Both the position numbers and the translations under genes were made by a program. DNA of 51,779 nucleotides, taken from a virus. Location: IMG/VR virus record IMGVR_UViG_3300025860_001335, positions 1 to 51,779 of that record. One strand, 5' to 3'. The stretch's first letter is position 1; every line of letters begins with the position of its first letter. The notes beneath the pieces are model-generated. The model was not told the DNA's origin. It saw only the letters and a list, made by a program, of their open reading frames with translations, and ran no database searches. Of the stretch, positions 30,092-37,690 are shown in pieces.

Positions 30092-33055
30092 TTAAATATT
30101 GGAAGTCGCCATAACCATTGCTTTACCTGCTTTAGCTCCATCAATATAAACATCACCGCCACTTTTTACTGCTGATATTAATTCTTTTAATAGAGTTACT
30201 ACTTGAGAATTATCACCCCCACCTGTAAGATTAGTTCCCCCCATTATAATATCATCAGCTCTAAACTTTTGAATAGGTTGTCCTGGTCTTGAAATAAAAT
30301 CTTCTGCTATACCCGCAGCTTCTGATTCTTTGTCATAGAATGTATTTCTAACAATACCCCCTACAGTTTCTTGTCCTGGCATTAACCCTCCTAATCTTCT
30401 TCCTAACCAATCTCCTGCTATACCTGCAACTGGGGTTAAAGCTATTCCTAAACCTGGTGCTATGTTTAAAGCTTGAATAGCTGCCATTCCACCAGCGGAC
30501 CCAATAACTGCTCCTATACCTTCATTTACTCTTTTTCCTATTGCTACGTCTATCTCTTTTTTAGTTTTACCGTCAGCAATCATTCCTTTAATGTCTGAGT
30601 TTGCAAATACTCCTTCAATAAAACTTCCTATTATAGGAATTCTTTTTGTTAATGATTTTAAAGTTTGACCTAAAGCAGCTTTACCAATTACAGGTTTAAT
30701 AGCATCTTTTAAAGCATTTATAGGATTTATTTTACTAAAAAGTCCTCCAATTTTAGACATCATACCTCCACCAGCTGCACCACCTGCTGTTGCTACTTTT
30801 GATGCTGCTGCTTTAGTAGATGCTCCTGCAACCCCCTCAGCAACATTAGCTGATGTGGATGCTGCTGATGACGCAGCTGTTGAACCAAACCCTAATGTAC
30901 TTGCTAAAGATGATGCAGCTCCTCCTATTTTAGTTAAAAAACCAAACATATTTTTTAATACTCCTAAACCTGCTTTCATTCTTGCAAATATCCTAATCCC
31001 AGATATAATTCCCATATATTTACCTATACTTGTAAATAAACCTCCTACACTTTGGGCAGCTTCAACCATATCCATTAATCCATCTAATATCTTAGATATG
31101 GATTCCATAATAGGAGTTAATTGATCTTTTAATTTTACCATAGCATCTGCAAATCTTTTACTAGCAGCCTCAGCATGTAGTTGATCTGTTAATTGATCAG
31201 ATCCAATTTGTCTTTGTTCATCAGCTGTTATAACTCCATCCTCCATTGCTTTATTATAAGCATCAGAAGCAGCTGTCATAGATTTAGCTTCACCTGTTAA
31301 AAGCTCTTGGGTTTCTAAAGTTTCTGCTAATTCTTCCCTTGACATTCCAAAGGCTTTGGCTAATGATTGTTGTTGTAAAACATTCATTTTACTAAAATCT
31401 TTAGCTGTTCCTATTTCTCTAGATATTGCTTTGGCTAATCCTTCTTGATCACCCATTAAAGCAGCTCTTCTGGCATCTTCTAAATTTAACTGTTTACCAG
31501 TCATTAATTCAGCTTCCATCTCTGCTGCTATAGAACTTTCAAAGTCTAATAGTGATGATGATGTTTTTTCAAGTTGTGATTGACTCATTCCTAATTTAGC
31601 AGCTTGGAATGCTGCATTAGCTAATGATTTACCTTGACCTTCCATTGATAATCTATTAGCAGCACTAATATTACCAATGGCAGCAAATGTTTGTTGTTGG
31701 TTTACTGCTACTCCTTCTTGTTCTGCTAAAATTGCTACTTGTCCTCTTAAGGTTGCAGTAAGATCTTCAGCACTTTCACCTCTTAATTTTGCTGATTTTA
31801 CAAATTGAGCTGCTTGTTCATTGGTTAACCCAAATTCATTAGATAATAATGAAAATGTTTTTAATTCATCTTGGGTTAGTTTAACAGCACCTCCTATTTC
31901 TTGGTTGAATTCTTGTATACCTTTAACAGCATCTGCAATATTAAAATGAAGTTCTCCACTAGAATTAGCAGCTACATTTAATGAAGATTTTAAATTATTA
32001 GCATCATCTCTCCCTAGGGCAAATGTTTTAGCTAAATCTTCTCTTTCTTCCCCAAACTTTTTAATTCCATCTTTTAAACCCTTAAGTATAGCTACATCTA
32101 AAGCAGCTAACATTTCCTTCTTAAACTTTGTAGCTCCCTTTACAAGTGTATCTCCTAAAACTTTTGCCTCAATGTCGGCATCCTCTAAACCTAGTTTACT
32201 TAAATCTTTAAGCTCTTCACCTGTTCTTTCACCGTTTGCCTGGGCTTTTTTTAATTCCGTATTAAAATCATTAGCTGCTTGTTGTTGGTCGTAAAGTTCT
32301 TCAGTTAATTCATTAGCTTCTTTACTTATGTCCTTAAACATATCAGCATATTTACCAAATCCTAAACTTTTCATTAACCCACCAGCTGAGTCTAATGCTT
32401 TATTGGTTAATTCATTGTACTCAGCAACCTTTGCTTCTTTTGCTTGCCTGTCTGCTAATTTTTGGTTTATGTCAGTTAAAACTGAAGACTCAGCCTGCAT
32501 CTCCATTATCATATCAGCATGACCCTCAGTAATCTTTTCTTGTACTAATAATGATGCTAAACGTTTTTTTAGATTAGCTTCATTTAATTTTTCACCATCT
32601 TTTCCTAAAAGTATTTCTTTATTAGCTATTTGAAAGTTAGAAAGTTGGGATTTGTATTTTTGTTGGAGTTGGGCAAGTTCTTTAGCGTTTAGTCTGTTAA
32701 TACCCTCTTGATCATCTTTTAACTTTTCAGCAATTCCCTGGATTTGGCTGGTTGCTCTTTTAGTAATGTTAAGACTTTCATTTTGCTTTTTTAGGGCACC
32801 ATTTAAACCTATTAAAGTTTCAAAGTAACCCTTTGCATTTTTCCCAACATTATCTAATTGCTTATCTAATTCATCTACACCATCAACTAGTTTAATAATA
32901 GCATCATCAGCATCCTCCATAGCGTCAATAAACTCACGTGCTGTTTGACCCGTAAAAGGATTTGCTTTACCTAAAGATTCATAGCCTCTTCTTATCTGTT
33001 TAAGAAGTTCAACTACCTGTTGGTATTTTTTAGGGTCTAAACTATTATCAGCCAT
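30092..33055 (-). CDS. Tail tape measure protein
   Basis: The 987-residue protein is helical over residues 1-650, with Lys/Glu/Gln/Ala coiled-coil stretches (NRLNAKELAQLQQKYKSQLSN; QQQAANDFNTELKKAQANGERTGEELKD). An Ala/Gly/Ser-rich hydrophobic segment follows (about 660-880; SIGKYMGIISGIRIF, GSAGGMAAIQALNIAPGLGIALTPVAGIAGDWLG), and the end is polar. Tape measure proteins set tail length and later help DNA cross the membrane through such hydrophobic segments. The position is canonical: sheath, tube, chaperone pair, tape measure. A late-motif copy lies 15 bases upstream. No lytic domain is visible in it. Confidence 0.85.
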   Translation of the reverse strand: MADNSLDPKKYQQVVELLKQIRRGYESLGKANPFTGQTAREFIDAMEDADDAIIKLVDGVDELDKQLDNVGKNAKGYFETLIGLNGALKKQNESLNITKRATSQIQGIAEKLKDDQEGINRLNAKELAQLQQKYKSQLSNFQIANKEILLGKDGEKLNEANLKKRLASLLVQEKITEGHADMIMEMQAESSVLTDINQKLADRQAKEAKVAEYNELTNKALDSAGGLMKSLGFGKYADMFKDISKEANELTEELYDQQQAANDFNTELKKAQANGERTGEELKDLSKLGLEDADIEAKVLGDTLVKGATKFKKEMLAALDVAILKGLKDGIKKFGEEREDLAKTFALGRDDANNLKSSLNVAANSSGELHFNIADAVKGIQEFNQEIGGAVKLTQDELKTFSLLSNEFGLTNEQAAQFVKSAKLRGESAEDLTATLRGQVAILAEQEGVAVNQQQTFAAIGNISAANRLSMEGQGKSLANAAFQAAKLGMSQSQLEKTSSSLLDFESSIAAEMEAELMTGKQLNLEDARRAALMGDQEGLAKAISREIGTAKDFSKMNVLQQQSLAKAFGMSREELAETLETQELLTGEAKSMTAASDAYNKAMEDGVITADEQRQIGSDQLTDQLHAEAASKRFADAMVKLKDQLTPIMESISKILDGLMDMVEAAQSVGGLFTSIGKYMGIISGIRIFARMKAGLGVLKNMFGFLTKIGGAASSLASTLGFGSTAASSAASTSANVAEGVAGASTKAAASKVATAGGAAGGGMMSKIGGLFSKINPINALKDAIKPVIGKAALGQTLKSLTKRIPIIGSFIEGVFANSDIKGMIADGKTKKEIDVAIGKRVNEGIGAVIGSAGGMAAIQALNIAPGLGIALTPVAGIAGDWLGRRLGGLMPGQETVGGIVRNTFYDKESEAAGIAEDFISRPGQPIQKFRADDIIMGGTNLTGGGDNSQVVTLLKELISAVKSGGDVYIDGAKAGKAMVMATSNI

Positions 33056-33070
33056 TATAGGTTTGTTTTA

Positions 33071-33079
33071 TTATAAATA
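33071..33079 (-). promoter_or_regulatory. Late-gene upstream motif before the tape measure gene
   Basis: The coding strand reads TAATATTTATAATAAAAC, 15 bases before the ATG at 33055. Confidence 0.5.
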
Positions 33080-33089
33080 TTAGAAAAAC

Positions 33090-33419
33090 CTATTTTTGCG
33101 TTCTTTTTGAAACGTAAGAGGGGGGTGATATACTTTTTGGTGGTTGGGATTTAGTTGGGTTATTTAAATCTATTTGTGTGCCTTTTCCCTTATTAGCTTT
33201 TTTTCTATTCTCTTCAACTTCATCATAATGACTTTTTAGTTTATTAAAAGTAAACTTACGTAGCCATATAGGCATGTTATACACAGTGTTCCAATCATAT
33301 CCACCCTTACCATTGAATACAATTTCGTGTATTGTATTAAATACGTTTACTCTAACTCCGGGCGCATTATCGAGCGTCAGGCCAAAAAAAGTTAAGTCCA
33401 ATGGGGAGGATTGCGTCAT
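33090..33419 (-). CDS. Tail-assembly chaperone-like ORF overlapping the gp26-like gene
   Basis: This 109-residue frame overlaps the last 53 bases of the gp26-like gene. Its own ATG at 33419 gives MTQSSPLDLTFFGLTLDN; the body has YNMPIWLRKFTFNKLKSHYDEVEENRKKANK and a Pro/Ser/Lys-rich tail. The site between the tail tube and the tape measure, partly overlapping the gene before, is where phages encode the G/GT-type tail-assembly chaperones, the second usually made by ribosomal frameshifting. The frame relation here requires +1 or -2, and a run of seven T's lies in the overlap. It may instead be translated from its own ATG as a gp51-like factor. Confidence 0.65.
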   Translation of the reverse strand: MTQSSPLDLTFFGLTLDNAPGVRVNVFNTIHEIVFNGKGGYDWNTVYNMPIWLRKFTFNKLKSHYDEVEENRKKANKGKGTQIDLNNPTKSQPPKSISPPSYVSKRTQK

Positions 33420-34101
33420 CAGTCCTTCCGTCGGGAAAAAAAGTTAGATCAACATCTGGTTGAACTAATTTTATATAGTTTCTTAATGCCCTGGAATCCT
33501 GGGCTAGCAGATAATTATCTACAAACTCCCTAATTGATTTTCTATCAGGATTTCCCTCAATTGCTGTTATAATATATTTTAAACGAGTAGACATTTCAGG
33601 ATTAGCATCCTTATTAATCTTTTTAAGTCCTTGAAGTTCTCTTTCAATAGCTCTTTCATCTTTTCCATCTAATATTTTAAAAGATATTTTAGCTTTAATT
33701 TTTGGGAGTTCATAATCAAACTCATTTACTCCTTTTGTAATTAAATCTTCATTGAACTGAACATTTTCTAATGTAGATAAATCAACTGATTGTTTTTCGC
33801 CATTATAATCAAAGTCATAGGTTGCACCATATCCTAAGATACGGGCTGCAATAAGTAGTGCATTTTTATCTCCTACGATAATATCATCATATTTAATAGA
33901 TTTATTAACTATAAGTGATTGTAGTAGTTTATCTAGTACAATTCCTTTTTTAATGTATGATTGGTTAGTTAAAATATCTTCTTCTTTAGCAGTCATATAT
34001 TTTATTTCAACCATACCAGAAGATAGTGGGTTGTCTTCAGGGTATAATAATCCCTTTGAAGGTAATTCTACGTTTTCAGTAGGTAGTTTAAATTCTTCCA
34101 T
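33367..34101 (-). CDS. gp26-like baseplate/tail-assembly protein
   Basis: This 244-residue protein starts with LPTENVELPSKGLLYPEDNPLSSGMVEIKYMTAKEEDILTNQSYIKKG, the signature of the T4 gp26-type baseplate family (L-P-S-x-G-x-x-Y ... M-T-A-x-E-E-x-I-L), followed by DKNALLIAARILGYGATYDF and a helical second half. The usual C-x-x-C metal pair of some members is not seen. In T4 gp26 belongs to the baseplate hub; in many myophages the same position encodes the tape-measure chaperone. The gene ends VDLTFFPDGRTDDAILPIGLNFFWPDAR, and its overlap with the next frame echoes the D-L-T-F-F motif. Confidence 0.75.
   Translation of the reverse strand: MEEFKLPTENVELPSKGLLYPEDNPLSSGMVEIKYMTAKEEDILTNQSYIKKGIVLDKLLQSLIVNKSIKYDDIIVGDKNALLIAARILGYGATYDFDYNGEKQSVDLSTLENVQFNEDLITKGVNEFDYELPKIKAKISFKILDGKDERAIERELQGLKKINKDANPEMSTRLKYIITAIEGNPDRKSIREFVDNYLLAQDSRALRNYIKLVQPDVDLTFFPDGRTDDAILPIGLNFFWPDAR
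33384..33390 (-). other. Candidate programmed-frameshift site (seven T's)
   Basis: On the minus strand AACTTTTTTTGGCC lies in the 53-base overlap. The gp26-like frame reads AAC TTT TTT TGG; the second frame reads ACT TTT TTT GGC. A +1 or -2 slip on the T run would fuse the two products, while a -1 slip meets TGA at once. A second T7 lies upstream at 33436-33442. Confidence 0.4.
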
Positions 34102-34145
34102 ATAAATTTTATTTGTTATAACTTAATATTCGCGTATACATATAT

Positions 34146-34175
34146 AATATAAAAAAAAGCTTGACCGAAGCCAAG
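34146..34175 (-). promoter_or_regulatory. Possible early-type promoter embedded in the terminator
   Basis: CTTG (34175-34172), 20 bases, TATATT (34151-34146) fits the spacing of the other five pairs, but its -33 box lies in the terminator stem, so chance overlap is likely. It would drive the gp26-like gene. Confidence 0.25.
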
Positions 34176-34177
34176 CT
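34151..34177 (-). terminator. Intrinsic terminator after the tail tube gene
   Basis: On the minus strand AGCTTGGC, loop TTCG, GTCAAGCT is followed by eight T's: an eight-pair stem with one G-U and a stable UUCG tetraloop. It closes the tail tube unit. Confidence 0.9.
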
Positions 34178-34203
34178 ATTTTTCAAAAATATATAATTTC
34201 TTA

Positions 34204-34692
34204 TTAGAAATTCAACACGCAGTAATCCATTCCAATTGTTAAATCAATGTTTTGAGCTTCACCATCAGTGTCCCAATTCATATCAGCAAACGATCCGTCT
34301 TTGATAAATGCTCCTTTTATGATCCATTCAGAAACAACATCACCTACAGGACCTAACACATCAATTGTTAAATCTTTTTTATAGAAATCAGAGTAACCAT
34401 CTCTACCAGTTACTGATTCATGGTGTAATCTAACCCACTCCATTACAGCTTGTGCTCCTGAAGGTGTTATAGGGTCAAATAATTGCATCGTAATGTCATT
34501 CCATCTTAACTTACCTTTAACTTTTCTATAAGTGTTGATATGATTTAATGTAATTTCATCTTGTGCGAACCCTAATCCACTAATACCTTTAATAATGTAT
34601 GATGGAAATCCATCTACGTACATGATAAATCTATTAGCTACCTTTGGCTCAAATGCTGTGAAAAATATTTCGTTTGGATCTAATACTGCCAT
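34204..34692 (-). CDS. Tail tube protein (T4 gp19-like)
   Basis: This 162-residue protein shows the gp19-type tube fold: FEPKVANRFIMYVDGFPSYIIKGISGLG, INTYRKVKGKLRWNDITMQLFDPITPSGAQAVMEWVRLHHE, LTIDVLGPVGDVVSEWIIKGAFIKDGSFADMNWDTDGEAQNIDLTIGMDYCVL. It polymerises into the rigid inner tube through which DNA passes. A late motif lies 28 bases upstream and a strong terminator 27 bases downstream, making it a single-gene unit suited to high output, as expected for a protein needed in over a hundred copies. Confidence 0.92.
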   Translation of the reverse strand: MAVLDPNEIFFTAFEPKVANRFIMYVDGFPSYIIKGISGLGFAQDEITLNHINTYRKVKGKLRWNDITMQLFDPITPSGAQAVMEWVRLHHESVTGRDGYSDFYKKDLTIDVLGPVGDVVSEWIIKGAFIKDGSFADMNWDTDGEAQNIDLTIGMDYCVLNF

Positions 34693-34720
34693 TTTATGTT
34701 TTTTTAATTTTTTTATTCAA

Positions 34721-34729
34721 TTATAAATA
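34721..34729 (-). promoter_or_regulatory. Late-gene upstream motif before the tail tube gene
   Basis: The coding strand has ATAATATTTATAATTGAA between the sheath stop and the tube start, 28 bases before the ATG at 34692. Confidence 0.5.
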
Positions 34730-34745
34730 TTATACTTTTTAACTT

Positions 34746-37340
34746 TTATGCTGGAAATTCTGCTCCAGTTGGTAAAATGTTGAAATCTAAGTAAATGAAT
34801 TCAGCCGTTTTAGTAGGTTGTATGTATATAGCACCTCTTAATTCGTTTCTATCAATTACATCGGGTCCATTATTTGAATCATTCATAACAACTTTAAACG
34901 CGTATAAACCCTGTCTTTGCTGTACTGACTCTAAATATGGATTAACTTGGCTTAAGAATGTATTTCTTGTAGCCGCTGTATTTTGTTCAAATACTAAATT
35001 ATCAGATAATTGAGAAATATAATTTTTAAGTGCAATTAACAATCTTCTAACATTTACTCTATCTAAAGCTGATGCTTGATTTTGTAGTGTTTTCTGACCA
35101 AATACTACTACTCCTCTTCCTGGGAAGGTTGCAATAGGATTTACTTTATTAATATATAATTCATCTCTATTAGCTTGAGTTAATTTTCTTTCAGCTTGAA
35201 TTACTTGACCTAATCCACCTCTATTAATACCTGCTGGGGCAAACCATGCTTCTGCTGTTCTATCATTATTAGCATAAACTCCTGGAATTAATGTTCCTGC
35301 TGGTACCCAAACTCTTTGTCCTGAATCTGGATCTGTTACCATACACCAAGGCCAATATGAAGCTGCATATGATGAGTCTTTACTTGCTGCCGTTGTAGTA
35401 ACATTTGTAATAGACTTAGCATATAGTTCAAGATCTAATATTACAATATTATCTCCTCTATTTTCTGTGTTAGAAATTAATTTATTGGTTGTTGATGTAT
35501 AATCTGCTTGAGTTAAACCTGGTGTTGAGATAATGTTGTATTTGTAATCATCTTTATTTGCTAATAAATTAATTGCAGTTGTATAATTATCTCCAACTAA
35601 TCCTTGAGTATCATCTGCTGTAATTTTATCATAATATTTTCCAGTTCCGGTTAAAATACTACCTACTGCATCTCCAAATGTTCCTGAAGCTTGTACTGGT
35701 ATAGAAGCTGTATATTCTGGTTTTGCTTGTCCACTATTATCTAAATAATCTGGTGTTTTGAAATTAACTTCTTTTACTCTTACGTATCTTGAAGCATTGG
35801 CATAAGATCCAGTTGTTTGTAGGTAAACATCTGTTGTTCCAACTCCTTTTACTGTTTGTGTTTGATCACCAATTACTCTTGAAATATAATTTGATGATTT
35901 TGGGTCTAATGATACATTAGTAAAGCTTTCAAGTACTGATTTAGCTCTTGTATTATCATTACCTTGTCTAATTACTACACTAAACGTACCTGAAGAGGTA
36001 TTTGGTGATGTAATTTCCCATCTTAAATTATTTGATGATCCATTTGTTAAAGCACCTTGAGAATTTTCAGCTCCTGTACTATTCATGATTTGGCCTTGAC
36101 CAATTGATTCTAATATAAATGCATTTCCATCTACTATATCAGCATCTACTAATGTAATTATACATTCTGATGAATTTGCACCCATAGCACCTGCTACAAT
36201 TGTTAATTGATCATTAACTTCATATCCTGTACCTTCTGTAGCAGCATTTAAAGTTGTTAGTGAGTAAAATAAATCTGCAGCTTGTAATGTTAAGGCTCCT
36301 GCTGTTGATAATTCAACATTTGCAGGGGTTAATGTAATTGTTAAATCTGCTGCTGCAGTTGCGAATCCAGCTGTAACTAAATCTGCTTGTGTAATTGTTA
36401 ATACATTACCTGTAACATATCCTGTTCCTAATGCATTTACTGTTAGTACTGAAACATTTGTTCCATCTGATGTTATATCGACTGTTGCTCCTGTTCCTGT
36501 TTGTACTGTACCCCCAGTAACTGTTGTAATAGCTACTCCAGTTGCTGGACCACCTGCTCCTATTGCTAAAGCGCCACCATTAGATATAGATAATATATCT
36601 TGAGCTGTTTTTAACTGACCATCTGATAAAGCACCTGCTGGGAAAGTTAAAGCATCTAAAGCTGTGTAACCTGAACCTGATGTTGCTAGGGGAGTTGTAA
36701 TAGAAGTAACTGTTTGGCCTGATACTGTAATTGAAGCTGTTAAATTTGTTCCTGTTCCTCCAACTAATGGAACTGTGTAAGATCCATCTACTGCATCTGT
36801 TGGATTTGTACCTGCATTTAAATTATCTAATAAAGTATCTACTGCTACTTTAACACCCCCATTTGTTGTTACTGCTGCGTTAAGTGTTAATCCTGTTCCT
36901 GTTCCTCCTGTAAAAGCAGGTGTTCCAGAGAATGTAGCATCTCCACCTCCACCACCTACGGCAGATCCTAATAAATTAGTTGTAGCTAAAATTTGTCCTG
37001 TTTCTTGATCATTAGCAATCTTAGAAGAAGTTGCTGGTGAAAAAGAACCTGAGGCTACTCTAGTAACAATTAGCGAAGTACCTCCATTTGAGAAGTAATT
37101 ATAAGCTGAGATTGAAGTTAAGAAAGTATATTCACTTTTTTGGTTTGCCGACCCACTTTCGAAGGTAGTACCAAAATTAGCTTGATACTCACTATAAGTG
37201 GTAATAAGCCTTGGAATGTTTACTTGACCTTTTACTGTTGGTCCTATTATTGCTGCACCGGCTTGTATTGGTTGAGATGTAATCTGGGATTGATCGTTTT
37301 CTCTTGCTAATACTCCTGGGGAAATTAATGTTTCTGCCAT
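34746..37340 (-). CDS. Contractile tail sheath protein with beta-repeat insertion
   Basis: Residues 1-100 (MAETLISPGVLARENDQSQITSQPIQAGAAIIGPTVKGQVNIPRLITTYSEYQANFG) and the C-terminal 250 (INRGGLGQVIQAERKLTQANRDELYINKVNPIATFPGRGVVVFGQKTL; RVNVRRLLIALKNYISQLSDNLVFEQN) are typical of gp18 sheath proteins. At 864 residues it is longer than most because of a Gly/Thr/Val-rich insertion at about 125-405 containing a repeated G-x-G-Y-x-x-x-x-x-L-T motif (222, 305 and 370). The insert probably forms surface domains facing outward. Sheath contraction drives the tube through the envelope. Confidence 0.92.
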   Translation of the reverse strand: MAETLISPGVLARENDQSQITSQPIQAGAAIIGPTVKGQVNIPRLITTYSEYQANFGTTFESGSANQKSEYTFLTSISAYNYFSNGGTSLIVTRVASGSFSPATSSKIANDQETGQILATTNLLGSAVGGGGGDATFSGTPAFTGGTGTGLTLNAAVTTNGGVKVAVDTLLDNLNAGTNPTDAVDGSYTVPLVGGTGTNLTASITVSGQTVTSITTPLATSGSGYTALDALTFPAGALSDGQLKTAQDILSISNGGALAIGAGGPATGVAITTVTGGTVQTGTGATVDITSDGTNVSVLTVNALGTGYVTGNVLTITQADLVTAGFATAAADLTITLTPANVELSTAGALTLQAADLFYSLTTLNAATEGTGYEVNDQLTIVAGAMGANSSECIITLVDADIVDGNAFILESIGQGQIMNSTGAENSQGALTNGSSNNLRWEITSPNTSSGTFSVVIRQGNDNTRAKSVLESFTNVSLDPKSSNYISRVIGDQTQTVKGVGTTDVYLQTTGSYANASRYVRVKEVNFKTPDYLDNSGQAKPEYTASIPVQASGTFGDAVGSILTGTGKYYDKITADDTQGLVGDNYTTAINLLANKDDYKYNIISTPGLTQADYTSTTNKLISNTENRGDNIVILDLELYAKSITNVTTTAASKDSSYAASYWPWCMVTDPDSGQRVWVPAGTLIPGVYANNDRTAEAWFAPAGINRGGLGQVIQAERKLTQANRDELYINKVNPIATFPGRGVVVFGQKTLQNQASALDRVNVRRLLIALKNYISQLSDNLVFEQNTAATRNTFLSQVNPYLESVQQRQGLYAFKVVMNDSNNGPDVIDRNELRGAIYIQPTKTAEFIYLDFNILPTGAEFPA

Positions 37341-37363
37341 GTTATGTAATTGTTATATTTTGA

Positions 37364-37372
37364 TAATAAATA
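37364..37372 (-). promoter_or_regulatory. Late-gene upstream motif, variant before the sheath gene
   Basis: The coding strand has ATATATTTATTATCAAA, 23 bases before the ATG at 37340; the core ends TTA instead of TAA. Confidence 0.4.
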
Positions 37373-37392
37373 TATGGTTTTCTGTCAAAAGT

Positions 37393-37638
37393 CTATTTAG
37401 TTGGAGAAAATTCACCAGTTTCTAAAGAAATAGTTCCGCTACCATATTTTTCCTCTAACTCTTTTGCTAAATCTATTTCTTCTTTTTGAATTTCGACTGC
37501 TTCCATTTTAAGTTGTTCCTTTTTTAAATTGATGTTTAAAAGTTGAAGTTCAATACTACCTAGGGCTTGTACTGTTTCATTAAACTTATTTTTTAAATCA
37601 TTAACCTTTTTGATTTCTTCACTTTGTAATTTTGTCAT
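37393..37638 (-). CDS. Small coiled-coil protein, 81 aa
   Basis: Nearly the whole product is a charged heptad-type helix (SEEIKKVNDLKNKFNETVQALGS; KKEQLKMEAVEIQKEEIDLAKELEEKYG) ending in a short polar tail with GTISLETGEF. No membrane span or motif is present. It is placed between a fibre-like gene and the sheath gene. Small coiled-coil proteins in this place may be scaffolds, fibre chaperones or trimerisation factors. Confidence 0.6.
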   Translation of the reverse strand: MTKLQSEEIKKVNDLKNKFNETVQALGSIELQLLNINLKKEQLKMEAVEIQKEEIDLAKELEEKYGSGTISLETGEFSPTK

Positions 37639-37690
37639 CTTTTATACGTATTAAAACTTGTTATTAAAATTATATTATTATTAAAAACTA

